Source: Blattamonas nauphoetae (Eukaryota; Preaxostyla; Oxymonadida). From it: DNA of 64,000 bases. Each line of letters begins with the position of its first letter. Positions within the stretch are counted from its first letter, which is position 1. Location: positions 1 through 64,000 of the forward strand of contig JARBJD010000255.1 of NCBI GenBank assembly GCA_033064195.1. The letters are read 5' to 3'. A program made the position numbers and the translations under genes. The notes below the pieces were generated by a model, which made no database searches, had not been told where the DNA came from, and was given only the letters and a program-made list of their open reading frames with translations. Positions 20,463 to 30,673 of this stretch are shown piece after piece.

Positions 20463-21860
20463 AAACACATTTATGTACCGTCTCTGATCGAACCAAACTC
20501 GACCTCACCATTCAGGTACACTACTTTGTCTTATCTTCTGAAGTTTCTTCTCCAACTCTAATTCAACAGGTTTGTTCTCTTTTTTGATAAATCTCTTCAT
20601 AAAACTTTCTCTTGTACCAGATCGGATCGAACCATTGACAACCTCGGATCTTGGGTACACAGGTGTGTTTTATCTCTTAAAAGTTTGTTTCATTGATGAA
20701 TTAGAACAGGTTTGATCTCTTTTTTAATGAATCTCTTTATAAGACACATTCGTGTACCAGAGTTTTCACTTCACTTTTGTTGATCTCTGTTTTGGTACAC
20801 CACTTCACTTTATCCTCTCATTTTCATTTCATTGTCAGTTTTTTCTCATTGTCTCTCACTTTTTTCAAAAATTAAAATTTAAAATGACGTGAACAAAATT
20901 TGGATCTTCATCTTTCTTCGAGAAACTTCGTGATTCATCGATAAAATTGTATGCGTTGGTACACCACTTTGTTTTACTTTCATTCAACTTTCATTTCACC
21001 TTTTACACTTCACCACTCTTCGATTTATGCTCTTCATTTTTTCTAAAACACAACGGTGTACCAACAAAACGCGATCTGAAGTGATCATCCAGATCAGGTA
21101 CACCACTTCACCTTATCGTTTCATTTCACAACTATTTGATTTCAATTCTCTTTTTTTATCAAACAAGGTAGAACACAGAACTAAAAATGTTTGATCGTCA
21201 AGATAAAAATGAACTGTGAGATCTGGTACATGAATGTGTTTTATCACTTCAAACATTGTTTCACTTCACAATTTTGATCTCTTTATTGACATTTTTGCTC
21301 TAATCTTTCATAAAACACACTGGTGTACCAACGAGACTCAATCTGAAATGATCGGTGAGATCTGATACATGAATGTGTTTTATTGTTTAGTTTTCACTTC
21401 AATCATTGTTTTTTCCTCTTGTTTTCTGAAATTTTGATGAACGCGTTCATAAGGTGAAGTGGTGTACCAACGAAGTGAGAAAAACAATGACTGGAGAGAT
21501 CTGGGACGTCACTTCACTTTATCGTTGCTAACATTGTTTCACTTCACACTTTTACTCTAATTAGAAACATTTTGGTCAAACTCGTTCATAAAGTGAAGTG
21601 GTGTACCAATGAAACGCGAACAACAAAGATCGTTCAGATCTGGTACGAGATTTTGTTTTATCGTTTACTTTTCACTTCACTCACTCTTTTTTTCTCTTTG
21701 TTTGTGAAATTTTGACGAACACGTTCATAAGGTGAAGTGGTGTACCAACAAAACACAAAGAATCAAGATCGTGCAGATCTGGTACGTCACTTCACCTTAT
21801 CGTTTCATTCTCACTTCATTTACATTTTAGTACTCTAGTTTTGTGAAATTTAGATGAAGA
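20463..21860. repeat. Array of 139-bp units, each with a long palindrome
   Basis: About ten tandem units fill this stretch. The last four begin with CATAAGGTGAAGTGGTGTAC or a close variant at 21309, 21448, 21587 and 21726, which is an exact 139-bp step. Each unit holds a left arm AAGGTGAAGTGGTGTACC and, about 35-40 bp later, a right arm GGTACGTCACTTCACCTT, so it can fold into a stem. The two arms vary together between units (ACACATT with AATGTGT, GTGAAGT with ACTTCAC). Units on the left are more decayed. It lies in the non-coding right arm of Polinton copy B. Confidence 0.85.
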
Positions 21861-22779
21861 TGTTCATCAAACTCAATACTTTCCCACCATTTTCACTATT
21901 TCCATTTCACCATTCACTATCATACTTGCCCACTTCATTTTAGCTTCATTCACCTTCATTTGGTCTAATTAAGAGAAAAAGTCGACGAAAAATGAAGTAT
22001 TGTGATGTGCTCGTGAAGTGTGAATGACTGAAAAATGGGTTGTAAAATGAGGGGAATGAAGAGGAGAGTTGAATACCTGAAATGTGAAACGTGGAAAGTG
22101 AAATGAGAGATGAAAGGTGTTGAAGTTGTTTAAGCTTAGACAAACGGTATGATGGAAAAACACATAAAACCAACATTATGAAAAAACTAGTCGTTAAAGG
22201 TGTCGCGAAAATTCAGTACTCCCTCCTCGAAAGGTGAGAAAGAAGATGTGATGTGAGAAAATCGGGGCAAAAATCGATATGAGTGAAAAGTTGGTGAAAA
22301 TGTGGTGCAAAAAAGGTGCGTTCAAAAAAAGAGGACTATGAAGGTGAGGTGATCGGGAACCTAGGAAAAGCGTCGGAAGGACGCAAATGTGAAGAAAACG
22401 AAAAATCTAACGTAAAAAACGAAAACTGACGAAAAAAGTGGTGAAAGATGACGTGAAAAAGTGAGGTTGAAAAGTGTCACCAAAAGGCGACTCCGAGCGA
22501 AATGAAGTGTAAAAACGCAAATAGGAGGCAAAAGTGATCCTAAAAAGTGAAGTGCTGAAAGCGCATACATTTTTTTAAAAATTCGGAGAAACTCGAAAAA
22601 TGGAATGTGGGTTGATCAAGAAAAATCCCGATCCGGCCTTGATCCAACCAAAAATTCCAAAAGTGTTTTTTATCGCGAATTTCACCTTCTGAAATCGATT
22701 TCGTAATTTTAGAAGGTGTTTGAGGTGTGTTTGAGCCATATAGCAGCAGTTTTAAGCAAGTTCTGAAAATCGACTTTTT
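21861..22779. other. Non-coding right arm of Polinton copy B
   Basis: No gene is supported here. The stretch is purine-rich on the + strand (many GTGAAAA and GAAAAAG runs), and its short open frames on the minus strand are low-complexity phenylalanine- and serine-rich readings. It separates the palindromic array from the terminal repeat sequence. Confidence 0.5.
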
Positions 22780-23188
22780 GGTCACTTTTTCGACCACTGT
22801 TCGGTACGTAGCTCCACGAATTCTCAACCGATTTTCATCGGGATTGTTTTGATCGACGACTCACATCGTCCCCGACATTTTAGAATTTTTTTCGATTTTT
22901 TTCGAAGTGGTTCTCAAGTTGGATTCACTGTGTTCGAGTTCAAAAGTGAAAAAACATCGAAAAAAGTGACAACATTTTTGGAATATGACAAAAATTTGCT
23001 TCAAAATTGACGCTTAAAATGAGATCAAAATATTGAACATATTTTTGGAATTTAGGTCAAATATTGGCATCATTGAAATGGCCTAAATTCCTTTTAATAC
23101 AAGATTTAGAAATGGTCAATCGGAATTGACTTTTCGTTTCTGATTTCAACGACTATTTCAATCTGGTTCCCAAATCGTCTACTATACT
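22780..23188. repeat. Right terminal repeat sequence of Polinton copy B
   Basis: This stretch shares its order of blocks with 8765-9085 at the right end of copy A. The blocks are CGGTACGTAGCTCCACGAAT, ACCGATTTTCATCGGG, GATCGACGACTC and CTGGTTCCCAAATCGTC. It ends CTACTATACT at 23188. The next bases, ACTCAG, belong to the host surface gene. Confidence 0.7.
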
Positions 23189-23219
23189 ACTCAGGAGCGT
23201 AGCGATTGACTGTCATGAG

Positions 23220-23802
23220 CAGGGTTTATAGTTGTCAGACAGATTTAGTGTAAACGTGAGGTCGAAAGACCTCACCTCCCCATTTTGGAGGTGAGGTCTC
23301 TCGATGTCCGAAATAGGCAACTGACAATCCAAAAAAGTGAGATCATCGACCACAACACGACTCTCCGACACCATTTCGCACCTTAAATTTCTTTCCACTT
23401 CACTGGAAACAGTTGAATTTCTCTTTTTTTCGCAAAAATCACTAAAATTGTCATTTGATCAAGATGACTAAAAAGTTGGTGGGTTGGATCAATTTTCAGT
23501 TTTTCCATTGAGTGATCCAATGTGACTTTCAATTTGATTTTAGATGTTAAATGATCTTCTCGAATCCATTTAATGAATAAAAAGAGGAAATTTCTCCTTG
23601 ATTGAGCTTATTGAGACAATAGAAGCGAAAAACAGCACCACATTTTTTTCCACTATCCATCTCACATTTAGAAATTTTGATCAATCTATAATCAATTTTT
23701 CATGAAATGAGAATCCTCGTGAAAATTAAACCAAAAACATAAATTAGAAAAGAGGTGAGGTCTTTTGAGGGTGAGTCAGGTGAGGACCCGATCCAAACCC
23801 TG
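23220..23802. mobile_element. hAT-type MITE with CAGGG ends, 583 bp
   Basis: The ends read CAGGGTTTATAG on the left and, inverted, CAGGGTTTGGATC on the right. A perfect 8-bp target duplication, GTCATGAG, lies at 23212-23219 and 23803-23810. Eight-base duplications and CAGGG-like termini are typical of hAT elements. A second layer of inverted repeats around GAGGTGAGGTCTCTCG and AGACCTCACCTC lies inside. There is no coding capacity. It interrupts the host surface pseudogene. Confidence 0.85.
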
Positions 23803-24089
23803 GTCATGAGCATTCCAATGCTGTTTGTGGCACACGTCGTGAAACACTCGACAATCGAGATTGATGGTTTGGGATTTCCATCAAAATAGTTCAGATGCAT
23901 ATCAACAAAAGCGGTTGTGTCATCTGCGTTGTTCATCGAGAATGAAGAGTCTTCATTCTGTCCGACAGAGTTGCTGACGAAGGCGACTCGAGTGAGAGAG
24001 ATCGACGATTGAGAAGAGCTTTCAGGATCTAATCTGATCGCCAGGCTTCTGATTTGATCCCACTGATCCCACGCTTTTTTTGATCCCAC

Positions 24090-25539
24090 CTCATTTCTAC
24101 CTTATAATTTCCTTTCATTTCACCATAGTTCATCATATCACTATCATATTATCCATAAATTCTTAAAATGAGACATAATTGTCCATAGAGTAGAAAAAGG
24201 AGATGACGATTCATGATCGATTCAAAGTCTGTCAAGCAACGATAGTGTTGTCACTTTGAGAGGAACAGAAGTAAGAAACACGACTTTTTCGTCCAATTCT
24301 ATCTATCAAGGATGATTCGCCGATTTGTCTGTTGAGTCTCACCTCAGGATTCTAATTCGCGTCGCCTCCTCCCATCTACCAACTCCCGGTTCATTCAACG
24401 ATGTGCAAGTCGCCACATTCTGACCCAGCACACCTCATCTCATTTCACTCGTTCAACCGTTCCGATTCACTCACTCAAATTGAAGACGGATCTTTCCGTC
24501 GTGTTCCCGAAATGAATCGGGATCAAATCTGTTGATATCGTACATACAAGAATTCCAGTATCGTCAGGCTGGTGGAGCTATCACAGTGGTAAGCTATATG
24601 TTCGTCCCTTCGAAAGCTGCAAACCACGACAATCACAGATCATCGTCGACACCTGAATCTCGGGGTCTATGGTTCGAATGGGTCCGTCTTGGACTCTGTT
24701 CTCCTTTCACTGCATGGATCAGACGCCAAAGACTGCCATTCATTTTCATTCCCCGACTTTGTGATAATGAAGGATCTAGATTCTCAGAACAATGAATCGA
24801 GGAATGGAAACACAACACTTTTCACATTTCTAAATTCCAAACCATCAATATTGATGCCACAATTCTCAATGGATTGTGGATGGCATCACCCTGACTCCTT
24901 CTCTGCCCAACACATCTTCGGCAAATCTTATTGAAAGACGAGCTAAAATCATAAACAAATGATCTCAACGGCGGCTACAATATATGGATGTGGTAATTTT
25001 TAGTCTCTTTCGCTTTCAGACGAAGAAATCCATTCCCAGAAGGGGTCGAATCTCTCCCAACACGATAGATTGCTCCAGTTGTCGAATACAGAGATTCAAC
25101 ACCGTCAATATCAGATTCACACTGTCTTGATTTCAAATCAACGAGTGTCAAGTTCGATAATGCTGCTGGATCTCGAGATATGGCACTGCAGACTCACCTG
25201 GACCAGTTAGCCTCATCGGAACCTCTCTTGGATCCCTCCAGCTCACCTCGTGCATCTTCCGCACCATTTCACCGAGCGCCCTCACTCGACCAAGAACAAG
25301 TCCACTAATGCCAGACTAGACAACGAAGATCTCCAACGCAACACTCTCTGATGTACAAGTCATATTGTACCGATCCATATTCGACGATATTCATGAAAAC
25401 AGCGAGGTTCATGTTTGTTTCTCCACATTTCTGCGGAATATTCACGCCAAAGCTGAGGGATACAAGACAGAGTCCACCATATGACAACCATCAGAAACCG
25501 GTCAAATCGACACGCTCTGCCTCGCATACGTCAAACTTG
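24090..25539. other. Unassigned part of the large hAT-type element
   Basis: Short open frames occur on both strands (for example 24532-24934 on +), but none is long or recognisable. The base composition and the frequent TCATCGT and CTCATCTC words resemble the host surface genes, so this may be a worn host fragment. No function is proposed. Confidence 0.3.
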
Positions 25540-27680
25540 TTGTGAATAGGAAAACATCTCCTTTCGGTTTTCAGAGCTGGACGCCAATGAATGTCCTGTC
25601 TGAGTTTCTCCGCATCGATGGACCAGGTGTCATCGCTCTGCTGACGTCTCGTCCACCATCGATCTCCCGAATGATGAAGTTTCGATCACAAACGCTGGTC
25701 TGATTGATCGCTTCATCTCTCTCGCCTACCTCACATCATCTGCCAATGCGATCCTCTTCTCCGGTGAATCCAACCGCTGCCAGAAGATGCAAACTCGTCT
25801 GCTGCATCGCCAACTGTCAGAACATGGCGTAAGAAAGGGTGGATGGCGTAGTATTGTGTACGGATGACAAGTCGTGGATGTTGGAAGAAGCATTGCCAGC
25901 ACTCTCGTCAGGCAGATATCGCAACACCATGTTTCACAGTTTCACCCCACTACCCACGACCACGCTTCCCAACAATCCAACCCATCGTCTTCGTCATCTC
26001 TGTCAGGAGCCCCCAAACTGACGATACGTTCGAGCCTCCCTCCTTCCACAGCAGATTCTTCATCCCACCCAAACACATCGTCCAGTCTCACTTCAGCGTG
26101 CAGATTCCGTCACTCCTTTCTCATGCCATCAAAACATTCCTGACACACCGGGAAATAGCAGCCTCTTCGACTCACTGGACACATACCTCACAGCACTCTC
26201 CCTCTCCGCCTCGCAATACCAGGAGGAGTCAACCAATCACACACAACATCCCGGCCTCTCTCTTCTTCTTGTCTCTCCTCAGAACTCCCACCTTCCGCAA
26301 CGCCATCGCACAAGATTCCATCTCTCGACTGGTCGATGATTCCATCAGCGTCGCAAAGGATAGAGAGAAGGAAGCAGATAATCCAAACCAACGTCTTCCT
26401 GTCGTTGGTCTTGACAGCACTGGTGACGCTGGTTGGAGGATCAAACTGCCGCAACTCGTCTCTCATCATTGAATCCGACGGATTGAAAGTGTTGGGAGCG
26501 ATCCTTCTCTCGATGGACAGTCGCTGGAACCGCGAACACCAAAATGGACACAAAGATCAGACAAAAAATGAAACGAGTTGAGCTCGCGTGCCTGCGAGAC
26601 AACCTCGTGATCGATGCTGTCCGAGGAAGGGTCAGAAACGACTCACTCCTGCTGGACGGCATCCTCGTCCACTTCCAGACGTATCAGAACCTCCTCGCAG
26701 ACAACGTGGAAGGGGACAGACCGATTACGACCGCCAAGCCCAGCGACTGTTCCACGGAAATGCGCAGAGCCTCTTCCGCCTGTCTGTGACCATCGGTCCG
26801 GAAGCGACGACACAATCTCAGAAGAAGCTGCGACAGGCGATGGAGTCGAACGAGAGTGCGAGCAGGCCGTTCTTGACAGGATTCTACTTTCCAAAGAAGC
26901 CGAACGTCTCATTCGATTCGGATCTCCCTCTCTTAACGCGCCTCTCTGATCAGATCAGACAACCATCACAACGTGGAACCTCGAAGACCCGGAACGAAGC
27001 GATATCATGTTCGACTCGTTCAAAAGACAAGGCGACGCAGAAAACAAGACCGACGAATTCATCCTCCGAACACACTTCATCGTCGCAGAGTTCAACCAAC
27101 ACGACCCGGCTTTCGTCGCCCTCCTCCATCGCGTCATTTGGTACATTGCGATCATCCAGTTCGTCTGGCTTGTGTCGCGCATCCTTGTCTACGTCTTCTG
27201 CGATTCCATCAAGGAAGTGACGTTCTGAATTCACAAACTCCGAAAAGACTCCCTCGACGAGTCGATCGACACGAAAGCGATGAGCTATTCGAAACGCATG
27301 AAAAAAAACATGAGACGCGTCGACCACACAATCAACCGCTTTCTGCGATGTGTGGTGACGAAGTACCTCCTCATCTACATCTACCTTGTGACGTTCTCCA
27401 TCCTCGGCCTCCTCATCGACGTGCGCTTCTCCTGCATTCTCTTCTTCGAAGTGCTGACAAAGACATCTACAATGACGTTCCTCATCGACGCGTTCGCACG
27501 GAACATCAAGCTCTTCTCGATCTTGCTGTACATCCTCATCATCGTCCTCTTCATCATCGCCTCTGCAATCTACAATAACCCTCGCTGGAGAGTGAAGTTT
27601 GTCGACGAGTACAACATACAAGTTTGGACAATCGGGGAAGACTCTCCCAACCACACTCTTGGCCATCGAAGGGAGATTCA
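25540..27680 (+). pseudogene. Captured membrane-channel-like gene fragment
   Basis: Several + strand frames follow one another with frame changes. Protein-like pieces include LPNDEVSITNAGLIDRF near 25660, IAQDSISRLVDDSISVAK near 26310 and FILRTHFIVAEFNQHDP near 27055. The best part, 27280-27680, encodes hydrophobic segments (YLLIYIYLVTFSILGLLID, KLFSILLYILIIVLFIIASA) with a short loop between. The arrangement loosely resembles the membrane half of IP3-receptor or ryanodine-receptor channels, but this is a weak family call. The fragment stops at the 27681 MITE and has no pore end visible. The frame changes could be decay or short introns. Confidence 0.4.
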
Positions 27681-28203
27681 CAGGCTTCTGATTTGATCCC
27701 AGTGATCCCAGTCGGATCTGATCCCACTAAATACCTACAATACCATTTCGTTTCTTTCATTTCAAAAAAGTCTTCTTATATATGATATTTGAATGGAAAA
27801 AAAAAAGTAAAAAGGAAAATGGTCACTTCATAGATCATGAAAATGCAAACTTTGGGTGCTGCTGTTTCAGTTTGTTCTACAACAATAATTATAAAAACAA
27901 GTCGATAATGCGTTATTATGTCTTCTTTGATGGTTTTTTCTCACTGACAAAAGTCAATGAAGGGAATACATCGAAAAAAGAAGTGTTGGTGATTGTGATC
28001 GTGCGTGTTTTTGGGAAATAAGAGCTGTCTGAAATATTGAAGAGCATTATGTGAAAACAAGAAGTGAATTGAACATGATTAATGAAGTGATAATGAGAAA
28101 ATCTCAAAGGAAAAGAGTTGAAATATGATCTCAGTACAAATTTAGGCACTGACATCAATTGATCCCAGTTTTACCTATTTTGATGGGACTACTCAGATGC
28201 CTG
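27681..28203. mobile_element. hAT-type MITE, 523 bp, same family as the host element
   Basis: The left end CAGGCTTCTGATTTGATCCC equals the left end of the 10.9 kb element. The right end, inverted, reads CAGGCATCTGAGTAGTCCC and later AAAATAGGTAAAACTGGG, against AAAACAGGTAAAGCTGGG in the large element. A perfect 8-bp duplication, GAGATTCA, lies at 27673-27680 and 28204-28211. It is thus a non-autonomous relative nested inside the larger element. Its interior is A-rich and non-coding. Confidence 0.87.
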
Positions 28204-28288
28204 GAGATTCATTTCATCCGTGTTCATCTCATTGAAGTTTGATTCTGAACTCAATTGTGAAATGAATGTCAAATAAAGTTAAAAAACA

Positions 28289-30546
28289 TTAGAATGAGGA
28301 CCGTTGAACTTTTGATGACGAGGGGGTGAGAAAAGGGTTGCCTGGGATAGGAGTTGATTCTCTTCTTTTAACTTTCATCACATTTCCAGCGTTCAATTCG
28401 TTCATCAGTCGTTCAAGTTGTTGATTGGACAGAAGGACGGGAGCATTGTGCGCAATGCGGGCTAGTAATTCCAGATGATTCGTAGTTAGCAAGCTGCGTT
28501 CCTTACGTTTGATATAGTGCACTAACGAGAACTCCCTTTCAGTGGCAACTGAAGTTGCCATAATTGTGCTCGAAACGCGTACAAGTGGAATGATGGCTGT
28601 GAGGGTCTGGAACCGTGGATGCGAAAGAATAGCATCGATGATTCCAGTCGAGGAATAGGGAATGCCACTGAACTCGAGTTGATAGATGGATTTGAGGCAA
28701 TGCCAGTGGATTAGTAGATGTCTTTGTAGGAGTGTCGGAACGAGATGAGAAAATAGATTTGCAAAATTCATCAGCGCCATATCTGTGTCGTGTGTGTTCT
28801 CCCGCATCAAATTGTCATGAGTGAATAAATCGTGACCATCGAGACTCGACCTGTTAGCAAAACGATGTTCGAGGTTTGTAGCTAAAATTTGAGCCCATTC
28901 GACGAATTCATCAGCTACAATCGATATGAATGGTAGACACTGTTCATACGAGAAGCTTGAGATGATTGATGAAAGATGTGCCTCCACATCTGTCTTTGAA
29001 GTGTTTAAACAGCGATCTCTGAGTCTTCCAATGCATTCAGAGGATTCACAGACAGTTAGTGAGTCCGACTGCAACTCTTTGTTCGTCTGGTCAGCCCAGG
29101 ACAACAAATGCGAGAGTGCCCCCATTCGAAGCAGATTTGTTGGATCTGTCAGACACTCCACCATAGATTCGGCGAGGGATCCAGGCGCCGATTGAAGAAC
29201 AGTTGAGATACTGTCAGCATATTCAAATGATTGTTTGATGGTTTTTGCACAGGTAGACCATCTCACTTGGATTGGTTTGGATAGTTTTTGTATCGTACGC
29301 TTTCTTTTTCGCTGTTCATTGGCAAATTGTCTTTTTCGTCCCGGATTCTTTGTGATCAAATTGATTATTGTTGCTGCGTTATGGATCAGAGTTGCTGTTA
29401 TTGTGTCATCAGGAACTTGAAATGTGTACTTCAGAGCAAGTTGGAGATTGTGCGCATCGCATTTGTGATGGAGGATATTTTTGTTATCTTTCTCTAACTC
29501 GCCCAGAAAGCCGTGATTTGTCCCAGTCATCGCCGGGTCTCCGTCAGTTGCGACGGAGACGACTTGCTTCATCGATATCTTTTGATCCTCCATGATTCGC
29601 CGAAATTTTAAGTAGATTTGCTTTCCGCTCGTGCCTTCGTCCATTTCAGCAAGTCCCACAAGGATTACGCGAGGGATGTGGCTTTCGGTGAGAAAACGGA
29701 GGTTAACGCAGAGGACGGAGATTGTAGATACGTCAGTCGAAATATCAAGACTGAGAGATAGTGGGGTCATGGGTGAGATTAACTGATACAAATCGGCGGT
29801 ATAAGTCCTGTCAATAATGCCGGCCAACTTCCAAAAGCGGGCATAATCTGAATCGTCCTCAATTGAGATGTATTCCTCGTTATCAACAGAATTGAGGACA
29901 TTTGTTAAGGATTTGAAGTCATTGATAGAATTGTGACGGTGGCAGATTTGATTTACGGCTCTGAATTGATTTTTGTTGTGTTTTGAATGTCCTTGAGGAT
30001 TGCCTGTGGTAAGAGTCTTTTCTCGAAGTTCTTTGTCTTGGAAGCCACAGCTGAACGGCTCGGAGATGTGTTTCAGTTTTGACATGATTCGTTAGGCTCT
30101 TTTCCCGGTAAGGTCTTGACTGTGTTTTGACGTATTCATCTCGGGTTTTTGGTAAGTGGTTACTGTGAGCGTTGCAGATTCGACATATGATTCCCCGTCC
30201 TGTTTGACAAATACGGAAGCATCGTCAACGAAGATGCATTCCTTTCGAAGGATCCATCTGGAGAACTTCTTTTGCACTTCGATTTCTATTTCTTCGGGTG
30301 TTTTTCATACTTGGCAACTTCAATCGCGTGTGAAGTACTGTTAGGCTCACCAGGTCTTCCAGTTGAGCGTTCTCCGCTGAGATCCACGTCGGAATCCAGA
30401 ACATTGTCATCCAACCACGGCGGCAACTCGCGATGACGAGAAGCCTGCTCTTTGACGTGTTTGGAGAACATAGAGAGTGTAGGTTGTGTGAGACGACAGT
30501 TCTGACGTTGAGACATCGAAATTTGAAGTAAACTGCTCCAGATCAA
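28289..30546 (-). pseudogene. hAT transposase
   Basis: The main open frame (28289-30085, 598 residues) carries the hAT RNase-H-like core. The first acidic site is near SLSLDISTDVST and the second block is VVSVATDGDPAMTG followed by HHKCDAHNLQLALK. The carboxyl dimerisation region reads ATSVATEREFSLVHYIKRK then LELLARIAHN. Upstream, a BED-like zinc finger reads CRICNAHS and REKSLTNHVKTETHLRAV at about 30040-30190. It lies in a different frame from the main part, and a further amino piece (MSQRQNCRLTQPTLSMFSKH) ends at 30286. At least two frame changes therefore separate finger and catalytic core. The enzyme could have moved the flanking element and its MITEs before decay. Confidence 0.85.
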
Positions 30547-30673
30547 CTCAAAATTAGTTCATTTACCATCAGAAACTAAACAATTTGTCAATGTTTGTGA
30601 GTTGAAGAAATACTAAACAATCATCTACACAATAATGAGGTCGTCTTTACATCGACGTTACAACTTTACCATC

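Larger units (their letters stand above)
9086..23188. mobile_element. Polinton (Maverick) copy B, right part
   Basis: This second fossil Polinton is of the same family as copy A. Parts from left to right are a hypothetical gene, the 305-residue hypothetical gene, the ATPase on the + strand, a coiled-coil gene, the integrase, the polymerase, a modular-repeat gene, and a 3 kb non-coding right arm with a 139-bp palindromic array. The right end is at 23188 (terminus AGTATAGTAGACG when read inward). The following six bases, ACTCAG, are the likely target duplication in a host surface-protein gene. Its left part must lie beyond the window, left of copy A, which is inserted in it. It is broken: about four breaks are visible, in addition to the foldback element at 17256-18649. 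No major capsid gene was recognised in the visible part. By eye most bases match copy A over long coding stretches, so both are fairly young. Confidence 0.82.

Noticed and set aside
20138-20587. Open frame of 149 residues rich in Phe and Ser
   Set aside because: It runs into the 139-bp repeat array, has low complexity and lacks any recognisable domain; probably chance.
20463-21860. CRISPR-like regular repeats
   Set aside because: The units are 139 bp long, contiguous and internally palindromic with no unique spacers, and lie in a eukaryotic mobile element.
26950-27681. 243-residue Asp/Glu-rich frame on the minus strand
   Set aside because: It is the antisense of the channel-like fragment; the composition is an artefact of the opposite strand.
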